From positions 5,467 through 69,466 of the forward strand of contig NZ_LXSL01000014.1 of the NCBI RefSeq assembly GCF_001648355.1: a stretch of 64,000 nt of DNA, in the 5' to 3' direction. This DNA comes from Eikenella longinqua. Its GTDB lineage: Bacteria > Pseudomonadota > Gammaproteobacteria > Burkholderiales > Neisseriaceae. Position 1 is the stretch's first letter, and every line of letters starts with the position of its first letter. The position numbers were made by a program, and so were the translations under genes. The notes beneath the pieces are model-generated. The model did no database searches and was not told the DNA's origin. It saw only the letters and a program-made list of their open reading frames with translations. Below are positions 54,381-61,253 of the stretch, piece after piece.

Positions 54381-54414
54381 GAGGCTACCTGAAATTTTCA
54401 GGTAGCCTTTGTTG
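54381..54414 (-). terminator. Compact DUS-pair terminator after the YceI gene
   Basis: GAGGCTACCTGAAA/TTTTCAGGTAGCC with almost no loop (54381-54410), 7-10 nt beyond the stop codon at 54422. Confidence 0.75.
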
Positions 54415-54421
54415 TGCCGGA

Positions 54422-54982
54422 TTATTGTTTGAAGGCTTCGATTTGGATGTTCAGCTTCACTTGGTTGCTGACGATGCCTTGCAGGAAGTTCATGCCCCAT
54501 TTGCTGCGGTCGATGGTGGCGCTGAAGTCGCCGCCGCATACTTGGGCGTTGGCGCGCTGGCTGTGGTAGCAGTTGAAGCGGTCGGCGTTGAGGCGCACGG
54601 GGTGGGTTTGGCCGAGCAGGGTGAGGCGGCCGTCTACGCTAGCGAGCTTGCTGCCGCGGAAGTTGAAGCGGGTGGATTCGAAGCGCATGTTGGGATATTG
54701 GGTGGCATTGAAGAGGTCGGCAGAGGCGAGGTGTTTGTCGAAGTCTTCGTTGCCGCTGCGCAGGTTGGCCACGGGGATGTCGATACTCACGCTGCCGCGT
54801 TTGGCTTGGGGGTTGTATTCTACGGTGCCGTTGAGGTTGTAGAAGCCGCCGGTGTTGGTGCTGGTGTTGAAGTGGTCAATGGCGAAGCGGGCGTTGGCGT
54901 GGTGGCTGTCGATTTTGTAGGTGTCGGCCTGGGCGCTGCCGAAGGCGGCGGCGAGGATGGCGAGGGCGAGGACTTGTTTCAT
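54422..54982 (-). CDS. Secreted YceI-family protein
   Basis: 186 residues with a signal peptide (LALAILAAAFGSAQAD). The lipocalin-like YceI domain shows YKIDSHHANARFAIDHFNTSTNTGGFYNL, VSIDIPVANLRSGNEDFDKHLASADLFNATQYP and MRFESTRF, all typical. YceI proteins bind polyprenoids in a beta-barrel in the periplasm. Two Cys residues (NCYHSQRANAQVCGG) could form a disulfide. It lies between the two cyclophilin genes, same direction, 30 nt after the exported one, so it is probably co-transcribed with it. Confidence 0.94.
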   Translation of the reverse strand: MKQVLALAILAAAFGSAQADTYKIDSHHANARFAIDHFNTSTNTGGFYNLNGTVEYNPQAKRGSVSIDIPVANLRSGNEDFDKHLASADLFNATQYPNMRFESTRFNFRGSKLASVDGRLTLLGQTHPVRLNADRFNCYHSQRANAQVCGGDFSATIDRSKWGMNFLQGIVSNQVKLNIQIEAFKQ

Positions 54983-55012
54983 GCTGCGATACTCCTGATG
55001 TGGTTGGGAAAA

Positions 55013-55585
55013 CTACTGGGAAAGGATGCGCACTTGGCGGATGACGACGGGCGTGCGCGGCACATCTTGATACATACCGTTGCTGCCGGTGGGGGTGGCG
55101 GCGATTTGGTCCACCACGTTTTGCCCGGCCACCACTTTGCCAAACACGGCATAGCCATAGCCGCGGGCGGTGGGGGCGGTGTGGTTGAGGAATTCGTTGT
55201 TTTTCACGTTGATGAAAAATTGGCTGGTGGCGGAATGGGGCTGGGCGGTGCGCGCCATGGCAATGGTGTAGCGGTTATTTTTCAGCCCGTTGGCGGCTTC
55301 GTTTACGAGCGCGGGGCGAATGGGGGCTTTTTCGGCCATTTGGGCGGTGAGGCCGCCGCCTTGGATCATGAAACCGGGAATCACGCGGTGGAAAATGGTG
55401 CCGTTATAAAAGCCGCTGCGGGCATAGGCCAGAAAGTTTTCCACGGTTTTGGGGGCTTGCTCTTCGTTCAGGGCGAGCTCGATGTTGCCTTGGCTGGTTT
55501 CGAGCAGCACGCGGGTTTCGGCTTGGGCGGCGAAGGCGGCGCAGCCGAGCGCGGCGGCGAGAATGAGTGTGCGGAAGGGTTTCAT
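55013..55585 (-). CDS. Exported cyclophilin-type peptidyl-prolyl isomerase
   Basis: 190 residues from the ATG at 55583-55585. The signal peptide (TLILAAALGCAAFAAQAE) distinguishes it from ppiB. The cyclophilin core is intact: TSQGNIELALNEEQAP, FHRVIPGFMIQGGGLTAQM, MARTAQPHSATSQFFINVKNNEF and GYAVFGKVVAGQNVVDQIA. It acts in the periplasm (PpiA type). A longer frame upstream from 55666 translates DUS sequence and lacks a signal peptide. Confidence 0.93.
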   Translation of the reverse strand: MKPFRTLILAAALGCAAFAAQAETRVLLETSQGNIELALNEEQAPKTVENFLAYARSGFYNGTIFHRVIPGFMIQGGGLTAQMAEKAPIRPALVNEAANGLKNNRYTIAMARTAQPHSATSQFFINVKNNEFLNHTAPTARGYGYAVFGKVVAGQNVVDQIAATPTGSNGMYQDVPRTPVVIRQVRILSQ

Positions 55586-55665
55586 GTTGTTTGCTAAAAA
55601 ATGAAAAATCGGTAGGTGCGCTAGGGTAAAGGCTACCTGAAAATTTTGCAAGCTTGGCCAAAGCA

Positions 55666-55747
55666 ATTCTTTCTTCCTGCTGCGTTATCTCGCCTTGCCG
55701 TATTGCCCATACTGTTTGCGGCTTACTGCCTGGCATGAAGAAAAAAT
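55666..55747. repeat. Diverged Correia-like fragment
   Basis: The core TATCTCGCCTTGCCGTATTGCCCATACTGTTTGCGGCTTACTGCC (split in two here: 55686-55709 and 55710-55730) matches the middle of the window's Correia elements. The ends differ: ATTCTTTCTTCCTGC (55666-55680) and GCATGAAGAAAAAAT (55733-55747) are themselves an imperfect inverted repeat. It lies between divergent genes. Confidence 0.45.
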
Positions 55748-55854
55748 GTCTTCAGCCGCAAGATGCACCGGATGGCTGTTTTTAGTACAGAAAATATTGA
55801 TTGTGTTAAAATCGCCCGCTTTTTCTATTCCATTTTCCGCAGAGGCACACACCC

Positions 55855-57483
55855 ATGATTTCCACTTCTGGCATCACCATGCAGTTCGGCGCAAAACCGC
55901 TGTTTGAAAACGTATCCGTCAAATTCGGCGAAGGCAACCGCTACGGCCTTATCGGCGCGAACGGATCGGGCAAATCCACGTTTATGAAAATTCTGGGCGG
56001 CGATTTAGAGCAGACCAGCGGCGAAGTGGCGATTGAAAACGGCGTGCGGCTGGGCAGGCTGCGCCAAGACCAGTTTGCTTATGAAGATATGCGCGTGCTG
56101 GACGTGGTGATGATGGGGCACACCGAAATGTGGGCGGCGATGACCGAGCGCGACGCGATTTACGCCAACCCAGAAGCCAGCGAAGAAGACTACATGCACG
56201 CCGCCGAGCTGGAAGCCAAGTTCGCCGAATACGACGGCTACACCGCCGAAGCGCGCGCCGCCGAACTGTTGAGCGGCGTGGGCATAGACGAGAGCCTGCA
56301 CAACGCCGTGATGGCCGAAGTCGCCCCCGGCTTCAAGCTGCGCGTGCTGCTGGCACAAGCCCTGTTTTCCAAACCCGACGTGCTGCTCTTGGACGAGCCC
56401 ACCAATAACTTGGACATCAACACCATCCGCTGGCTGGAAGGCGTGCTCAACCAATACGACAGCACCATGATTATCATCAGCCACGACCGCCACTTTTTGA
56501 ACGAAGTCTGCACCCACATGGCGGATTTGGACTACAACACCATCACCGTGTATCCCGGCAATTATGACGACTATATGCTCGCCTCCGCCCAATCCCGCGA
56601 GCGCGCGCTGAAAGACAATGCCAAAGCCAAAGAAAAATTGCAGGAACTGCAAGAGTTTGTGGCGCGTTTCTCTGCCAACAAATCCAAAGCCCGCCAAGCC
56701 ACATCGCGCCTGAAACAGGCCGACAAAATCAAGGCCGAAATGGTGGAAGTGAAGCCCTCCACCCGCCAAAACCCGTATATCCGCTTTGAAACCGACGAGA
56801 AAAACAAGCTGCACCGCCAGGCCGTGGAAGTGGAGAATCTGGCCAAAGCCTTCGACAAAACCCTGTTTGAAAAACTGTCCTATATTTTGGAAGCGGGGCA
56901 GCGGCTGGCGATTATCGGCCCCAACGGCGCGGGCAAATCCACCCTGCTGAAACTCTTGGCCGGCGCGTTTGACGAAAAACTTTCAGGTAGCCTCAAACCC
57001 GATTCAGGCAGCATCAAATGGGCGGAAAAAGCCACCATCGGCTATTACCCGCAAGACCACGAAAACGACTTCGACTGCGACATGGATTTGACCGAATGGA
57101 TGCGCCAGTGGGGGCAGGAAGGCGACGACGAACAAGTGATTCGCGGCACACTCGGCCGCCTGCTGTTCGGCAGCAACGATGTCGTCAAAAAAGTCAAAGT
57201 GCTCTCCGGCGGCGAAAAAGGCCGTATGCTCTACGGCAAACTGCTGCTGCTGCGCCCCAACGTGCTGATTATGGACGAACCCACCAACCACATGGACATG
57301 GAAAGCATCGAATCGCTGAACATGGCCTTGGAAAAATACACAGGCACGCTGATTTTCGTATCGCACGACCGCCAATTCGTCTCCTCGCTCGCCACGCAGA
57401 TTATCGAACTCGACGGCAAAGGCGGCTTTGAATACTACATGGGCGACTACGAAAGCTATCTGGTAAAAAAAGGCATCGAATAA
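55855..57483 (+). CDS. ybiT: ABC-F family ATPase, YbiT type
   Basis: 542 residues with two ABC domains and no membrane part. Walker A motifs are GLIGANGSGKST and AIIGPNGAGKST; the signatures are EVAPGFKLRVLLAQALF (the degenerate first one seen in YbiT) and VLSGGEKGRMLYGK; Walker B are LLLDEPTNNLD and LIMDEPTNHMD. ABC-F proteins bind the ribosomal E site. A DUS at about 56981-56993 encodes LSGSLK, and the surrounding AGAFDEKLSGSLKPDSGS appears to be several residues longer than in relatives, so the word may have been inserted. The gene starts 270 bp from the divergent cyclophilin. Confidence 0.94.
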   Translation: MISTSGITMQFGAKPLFENVSVKFGEGNRYGLIGANGSGKSTFMKILGGDLEQTSGEVAIENGVRLGRLRQDQFAYEDMRVLDVVMMGHTEMWAAMTERDAIYANPEASEEDYMHAAELEAKFAEYDGYTAEARAAELLSGVGIDESLHNAVMAEVAPGFKLRVLLAQALFSKPDVLLLDEPTNNLDINTIRWLEGVLNQYDSTMIIISHDRHFLNEVCTHMADLDYNTITVYPGNYDDYMLASAQSRERALKDNAKAKEKLQELQEFVARFSANKSKARQATSRLKQADKIKAEMVEVKPSTRQNPYIRFETDEKNKLHRQAVEVENLAKAFDKTLFEKLSYILEAGQRLAIIGPNGAGKSTLLKLLAGAFDEKLSGSLKPDSGSIKWAEKATIGYYPQDHENDFDCDMDLTEWMRQWGQEGDDEQVIRGTLGRLLFGSNDVVKKVKVLSGGEKGRMLYGKLLLLRPNVLIMDEPTNHMDMESIESLNMALEKYTGTLIFVSHDRQFVSSLATQIIELDGKGGFEYYMGDYESYLVKKGIE

Positions 57484-57492
57484 GAAAAGAAC

Positions 57493-57753
57493 ATGAACGC
57501 CCATTTAAAGAAACTGCTGCAAAACCTGTTTGCACTCATCGTATTACCCGCGCTGGGCTGGTATATCACGCGCGGCGGCACGGTGGATGTGGTCGATACC
57601 GAAAATGCCCGCCGCAAAGGCCGTGCCATTGACTGGCTGTTTAACGAATTCGGCGTAACAGGCGTGTGGGGGCTGCTGGGCGCGACGTGGATTGTGTGCC
57701 TGATTTTCGCCGTCCGCTCGTATCGGGCGTGGCAGCAGGAGAAGCGGCAATAG
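57493..57753 (+). CDS. Small two-helix membrane protein, function unknown
   Basis: 86 residues. Two hydrophobic segments (LFALIVLPALGWYI and GVWGLLGATWIVCLIFAV) flank a charged middle with DVVDTENARRKGRAIDWLF. The C-terminus is basic (RSYRAWQQEKRQ). It starts 9 nt after the ABC-F stop (AAGAAAAGAAC as the ribosome-binding region), so it is probably co-transcribed. I do not recognise a family. Confidence 0.65.
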   Translation: MNAHLKKLLQNLFALIVLPALGWYITRGGTVDVVDTENARRKGRAIDWLFNEFGVTGVWGLLGATWIVCLIFAVRSYRAWQQEKRQ

Positions 57754-57759
57754 ATGATG

Positions 57760-57804
57760 GAGGCTACCTGAAAACGCAAAATCGGTTTTCAGGTAGCCTT
57801 TTTC
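57760..57804 (+). terminator. DUS-pair hairpin after the 86-aa membrane protein gene
   Basis: AGGCTACCTGAAAAC (57761-57775) and GTTTTCAGGTAGCCTTTTT (from 57785) form a 15-bp stem with a T-run, 7 nt beyond the stop codon. Confidence 0.75.
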
Positions 57805-57839
57805 AGATGGTTTCACAACAAGACAAAGAAAGAAAAAAC

Positions 57840-58334
57840 ATGTTCACACTCAACGGCTTCGGCACCACATTTGTTGGCGAATGCGATTATGAACCGGACG
57901 GCAGCTACATCACCACCGCTTGGATTGTGGCGTTGTGGATACTGCTGATTCCGCTGTATAGCGCGCGGATTTTGTCGGCGGATTCCACCCTGCTTTCCGG
58001 CACGAACTACCAAATCATCAAGCTGCCGGTTGATTGGCGGCAGGCAAGGCGGATATGGGCATACGTCCTCGGCATACCCGCGCTGCTTGCCCTATTTGTT
58101 TGGATGACGGACGTGCTGGATGCTGTGCCGTCGCCGGCAGGGCAAATCCTATTTTGGCTGGCAGCGGGAGCGATGCTTGCCTACGCCTTTCTGCCGTATT
58201 TCCTGCGTTATCGGGCCTGCAAGGCAATCGGGCTGCGCTATGGCGGGCTGAATGCCTCGCCCCTGACTTGGCTGATGCTGGTGTTGCTGGTGCTTGCCAT
58301 CGGTTATGCGGCATTGTCCGGCGGCAATGCGTAG
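57840..58334 (+). CDS. Membrane protein, 164 aa, function unknown
   Basis: It starts at ATG 57840 after AAAGAAAGAAAAA; a start at 57807 is possible but has no ribosome-binding site. Four hydrophobic helices are visible: TTAWIVALWILLIPLYSA, IWAYVLGIPALLALFVWMT, QILFWLAAGAMLAYAFLPY and LTWLMLVLLVLAIGYAAL. The first 20 residues (MFTLNGFGTTFVGECDYEPD) look like a short soluble domain with one Cys. No family is recognised. It is separated from the previous gene by a DUS terminator and followed by another DUS pair. Confidence 0.65.
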   Translation: MFTLNGFGTTFVGECDYEPDGSYITTAWIVALWILLIPLYSARILSADSTLLSGTNYQIIKLPVDWRQARRIWAYVLGIPALLALFVWMTDVLDAVPSPAGQILFWLAAGAMLAYAFLPYFLRYRACKAIGLRYGGLNASPLTWLMLVLLVLAIGYAALSGGNA

Positions 58335-58343
58335 TGCAAGCAA

Positions 58344-58387
58344 GAGGCTACCTGAAAAACAGCCGGCTTGATTTTCAGGTAGCCGTT
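58344..58387. terminator. DUS inverted pair between convergent genes
   Basis: AGGCTACCTGAAAA (58345-58358) and TTTTCAGGTAGCC (about 58372-58384), 10 nt after the stop of the membrane-protein gene. Confidence 0.65.
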
Positions 58388-58429
58388 TGAACACGGAATG
58401 GAGATTATTAAGGCGGCTGTTCAGCCCAA

Positions 58430-58705
58430 TTACGAATCAAACCATATCCTTCTCATTTCAGCGAGTAACTCGGGTGTAATCTCGTATCCCTGTGATTCCC
58501 CGATTACACTATCAATACCGCAATACGGGCACCAAGCAGTACAAACACCGTCATCCTCAGGAATAAAATCTTCATCTTTCAACTCGCTGGATGAATAAAT
58601 ACGCTGGCAATAGAAACAACCACACAATTGTTCTTTTTCAAGGGCAGATTTATTTTTAAAGCTGGCTGAATGGGCTTCAATGGCAATTTTTTTTAAATTT
58701 TGCAT
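58430..58705 (-). CDS. Small cytoplasmic protein with two CxxC pairs, AT-rich
   Basis: 91 residues. GCFYCQRIY and WCPYCGIDSVIGESQGYEIT give two CxxC pairs, followed by PELLAEMRRIWF. From memory, short proteins with CxxC and PYCGIDSVIG motifs occur often next to polymorphic or contact-dependent toxin genes and are treated as candidate immunity or accessory proteins; this is not verified. Base composition is much richer in A and T than the surrounding DNA, consistent with recent acquisition. It is 32 nt downstream of the next gene in the same direction. Confidence 0.7.
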   Translation of the reverse strand: MQNLKKIAIEAHSASFKNKSALEKEQLCGCFYCQRIYSSSELKDEDFIPEDDGVCTAWCPYCGIDSVIGESQGYEITPELLAEMRRIWFDS

Positions 58706-58737
58706 ATTTTATTCTCTTCAATAAGGCTATATTCTGT

Positions 58738-59262
58738 TTAAGAAAAATCAAATGAATCTATATCATATTCTATTTTTAGTTTAGGTTGAAATTCTTGTTT
58801 TGTATCCAAGCTAATCAGCACTGGGCAGAAATAAACTCGCTCTTCGATAGGGATACTTGTCCTAGGGGCTCCTATAGATAATCCTTTAATTTCTGGTTTG
58901 CTGCGGCTATCATATTTTTGCAGATCTTCTAATTTAAAGCTAATACTACTATCATAAATACTGCCATCATAACTATCATTTTTAAATTGTTTTAAAAGAA
59001 TTGGATCATTTCCTGAGTCATAGCGTACAAAACCGTCTGCAAACATTAATTCTAGCAGTTTGCCTGCTTGATAAAATTCCTCAGGAGCTTTCTCCCATTT
59101 GATTACTTGTTCAGGCATCAAACGAAGGCAACCTGCCACATAAAGCGATACTTCTGCCTTACTCAATTTAGCCAGTATATTGCGGTTGCTTACAGTGCAA
59201 ACACGATATTCAGTAGGCTTTTCAGGCAGCAAGCGGATAGTAATACGTAATTTAGTTATCAT
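58738..59262 (-). CDS. Unknown protein, 174 aa, AT-rich island
   Basis: No signal peptide and no membrane helix. The sequence is mixed alpha/beta with YDGSIYDSSISFKLEDLQKYDSR and a C-terminal FQPKLKIEYDIDSFDFS, acidic overall, like many small immunity-type proteins. I do not recognise a family. Its first codons overlap the 3' end of the upstream small frame (59252-59497) by 11 nt. Low GC sets it apart from its neighbours. Confidence 0.6.
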   Translation of the reverse strand: MITKLRITIRLLPEKPTEYRVCTVSNRNILAKLSKAEVSLYVAGCLRLMPEQVIKWEKAPEEFYQAGKLLELMFADGFVRYDSGNDPILLKQFKNDSYDGSIYDSSISFKLEDLQKYDSRSKPEIKGLSIGAPRTSIPIEERVYFCPVLISLDTKQEFQPKLKIEYDIDSFDFS

Positions 59263-59519
59263 AATTTTTCCCCCAAACTAATGGATAAGTAGCCATAGGT
59301 ACAATTTGATAGCTAAGAAAATCATCGAGACAGCAGCCTACATAGCCACAAAGGTAAATCTTCAGCTGATTTGGATTTAAACTGCTCAGCAATTTGGCAG
59401 GCAGGCTTAGTTGAGATACATGTGGTCGAACACGGTAGCATTTTTTGCTGAAGCAGCGGTAATAAACCAATACTATGGTGTGCATTACAAGCTCCAATCA
59501 TTATGAGCAAAGCCAGCAC
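59252..59519 (-). pseudogene. Possible broken lipoprotein gene in the AT-rich island
   Basis: Two overlapping frames each look half real. The frame read from a GTG near 59519 gives MLALLIMIGACNAHH, a lipobox-like start, but becomes unlikely after about 40 residues. The other frame (59252-59497) ends SYQIVPMATYPLVWGKNYDN, which looks like a natural C-terminus and overlaps the next gene. A single +1/-1 shift around 59390-59440 would join them. Alternatively the 81-residue frame alone is the gene. I cannot decide without homologues. Confidence 0.35.
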
Positions 59520-59731
59520 CAGTATCCGAGTAAAACCTACAACGCTGGTGGGTTTTGCAATCGGTTAAAAATTAAATAATGGGGTATGGGAATTATCGTT
59601 CCAGAACGGAACTTAAATAAAGCTGCGAACGAGCTAATGAGTTACGTTTTCAGTATAAGGAAAAATCGGATTTAAGGCAAGCAGTAACGAAAATTATCAG
59701 GCAAACTATCGTAAAAATGGAACAAAACAGC

Positions 59732-59929
59732 CTAGGGAAAATAGCCTTCAGCCAGCCCAAATAAAACGGGACGGTTTTCAAAACCGTCCCGCCATTTTTT
59801 GGCCGTTTGCCTGTGATAGCTACCTTTGCCTTTTTTCTTGCGTTCCACCTTGTGCCGGAACAGGTTGGAGCGCACCAGCGCCTTGAGCGCGTTGTCGCGG
59901 ATTTTGCCTTTGTTGGTTTGGTGTTTCAT
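59732..59929 (-). CDS. arfA: Alternative ribosome-rescue factor A, with internal terminator
   Basis: 65 residues. KGKIRDNALKALVRSNLFRH and KKGKGSYHRQ match ArfA, which recruits RF2 to ribosomes stalled on broken mRNAs when tmRNA is insufficient. AAAGGAAAACC precedes the ATG at 59927-59929. A perfect 12-bp inverted repeat plus U-rich tract (59759-59791) lies inside the codons for residues 47-57. It should end transcription before the stop codon at 59732, so the normal message would be non-stop and the product about 55 residues. This is the known ArfA regulatory principle: tmRNA tags the product unless it is overloaded. A Correia element ends 38 nt upstream. Confidence 0.88.
   Translation of the reverse strand: MKHQTNKGKIRDNALKALVRSNLFRHKVERKKKGKGSYHRQTAKKWRDGFENRPVLFGLAEGYFP
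59759..59791 (-). terminator. Intrinsic terminator inside arfA
   Basis: On the minus strand CGGGACGGTTTT, one G, AAAACCGTCCCG, then TTTTATTT. The arms (59767-59778 and 59780-59791) pair perfectly; the T-tract is 59759-59766. It encodes residues 47-57 of ArfA in frame. Confidence 0.85.
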
Positions 59930-59967
59930 GGTTTTCCTTTGTGATGGAAACAGACGGGCGCGGATTG

Positions 59968-60073
59968 TATAGTGAATTAAATTTAAAACGCTACAGCGTT
60001 GGCTCGCCTTGCCATACTATCTGTACTGTCTGCGGCTCGCCGCCTTGTCCCGTTTTAAATTTAATCCACTATA
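59968..60073. repeat. Correia (CREE/NEMIS) element, 106 bp, copy 4, upstream of arfA
   Basis: TATAGTGAATTAA and TTAATCCACTATA ends with standard inner motifs. On the minus strand its outer end and flank give TATACAAT, containing TACAAT (5/6 of a -10 box), facing arfA. Confidence 0.9.
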
Positions 60074-60157
60074 TCGCGGGGCGGCGTGTGGTGAAAGGGT
60101 TTTACTGCGTTGCAGCTTGTGCTGTTGGGTAAGCTGTTGCGCTTATGTCGGGCAAGG

Positions 60158-60220
60158 GGCTACCTGAAAAATGCCGGGCAGGATGCTTGCCCGGCTGCGT
60201 TTTGGTTTTTCAGGTAGCCT
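60158..60220 (-). terminator. Nested DUS-pair hairpin at the end of tadA
   Basis: GGCTACCTGAAAAA (60159-60172) and TTTTTCAGGTAGCC (about 60206-60219) enclose a second stem GCCGGGCA/TGCCCGGC (60173-60196). The outer right arm contains the tadA stop codon. Confidence 0.7.
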
Positions 60221-60950
60221 GCCTGTCCGAGCGCCGTTCGCTGAAAAACTGCTGCAACAGCCGCGTGCTTTCGTCGGCCAGGATGCCGCCCAGCACGGCG
60301 GTGTGCGGGTTGAGCGCTTTGTGAGCAAACAGGTCGAGCACGCTGCCGGCGGCGCCGCTTTTGGGCTCGGCGGCGGCGTAAACCAGCCGGGCGATGCGCG
60401 ATTGCATGATGGCGCCGGCGCACATGCCGCACGGCTCGAGGGTAACGTAGAGGTCGCAGCCGTCGAGGCGGTAGTTGCCGAGCTTTCGGCCGGCTTCGGT
60501 GAGGGCGAGGATTTCGGCGTGGTGGCACACGCTGTGCCCGCCGATGCAGGCGTTGGCGCCGCTGCCGATGATTTCGCCCTGGCGCACCACCACGGCGCCC
60601 ACGGGCACTTCGCCGGCGGCTGCGGCCTGTTCGGCCTGGTGCAACGACTGCCGCATCCAATATGCCATTTCCTCTTGCGGCGGGAACACGGCCACGGGGC
60701 GGTGGGCGCGCAGGCGGCTGCGCCATTGGGCTTTTTCGGCATCGTTTAAATGGTCGGTACGCCCTTTGGCCAGCAAGACGAGTTGCCACAGGGTGGATTC
60801 GGTGATGGTGAGCCCGGCGGCTTTGAGCAGCAGGAAGGCTGCGGCGGGGCCGGTGCGGCGCAGGGCGGCGGTGTCGGCAATGCCGAGCCGGAGTAGGGTG
60901 CGCCGTGTTTGCGGGGCGAGCGGCGGGGTGGTAAGCGGGCGGGCGGTCAT
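60210..60950 (-). CDS. tadA: tRNA adenosine-34 deaminase fused to a TfoX-C-like domain
   Basis: 246 residues, about 80 more than E. coli TadA. Residues ~10-85 (PQTRRTLLRLGIADTAALRRTGPAAAFLLLKAAGLTITES, LLAKGRTDHLNDAEKAQW) resemble the TfoX C-terminal domain. Residues ~95-240 are the deaminase: zinc ligand and proton shuttle HAE at 144-146 and PCGMC at 173-177. It makes inosine at position 34 of tRNA-Arg(ACG). As I recall the same fusion exists in Neisseria. The final RQAT and stop TGA come from a DUS (AGGCTACCTGA). The gene stands alone. Confidence 0.93.
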   Translation of the reverse strand: MTARPLTTPPLAPQTRRTLLRLGIADTAALRRTGPAAAFLLLKAAGLTITESTLWQLVLLAKGRTDHLNDAEKAQWRSRLRAHRPVAVFPPQEEMAYWMRQSLHQAEQAAAAGEVPVGAVVVRQGEIIGSGANACIGGHSVCHHAEILALTEAGRKLGNYRLDGCDLYVTLEPCGMCAGAIMQSRIARLVYAAAEPKSGAAGSVLDLFAHKALNPHTAVLGGILADESTRLLQQFFSERRSDRQAT

Positions 60951-61253
60951 GGCGGGATGGGTTGGGAAAGCGTCTGATATATCAATAATGTGTCGGGTTT
61001 CCTGGCAATGTGTAGCGGTGGGGAGGGGCTACCTGAAAGCGCAAGCTTCAACGCAGTTAAAACGGGCAAAGCGGGTTTCTGCGAAGCTGGAATTTTTGCT
61101 GTGCAGAAACTCGGCCCTGGTTTTGCCAAGACGGCGGTCCACCGCGTTGAAGCTTGCGCTTTAGCTTTGCTGAAACTCAGCCTTGCTTCGCAAGACATCG
61201 ATCCACTTCGTTGAAGCTCACGCTTTCAGGTAGCCTTTGCTTGGCCGGTGGTG
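60951..61253. other. Intergenic repeat-rich region between tadA and the DUF815 gene
   Basis: 303 bp. From 61029 to 61236 it is built of DUS words extended by GCGCAAGCTTCAACGCAG and its inverted copies (61141-61164, 61207-61236), plus a smaller inverted pair GTTTCTGCGAAGC/GCTGTGCAGAAAC. No gene is visible; transcription of the DUF815 gene probably ends in these folds. Confidence 0.6.
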
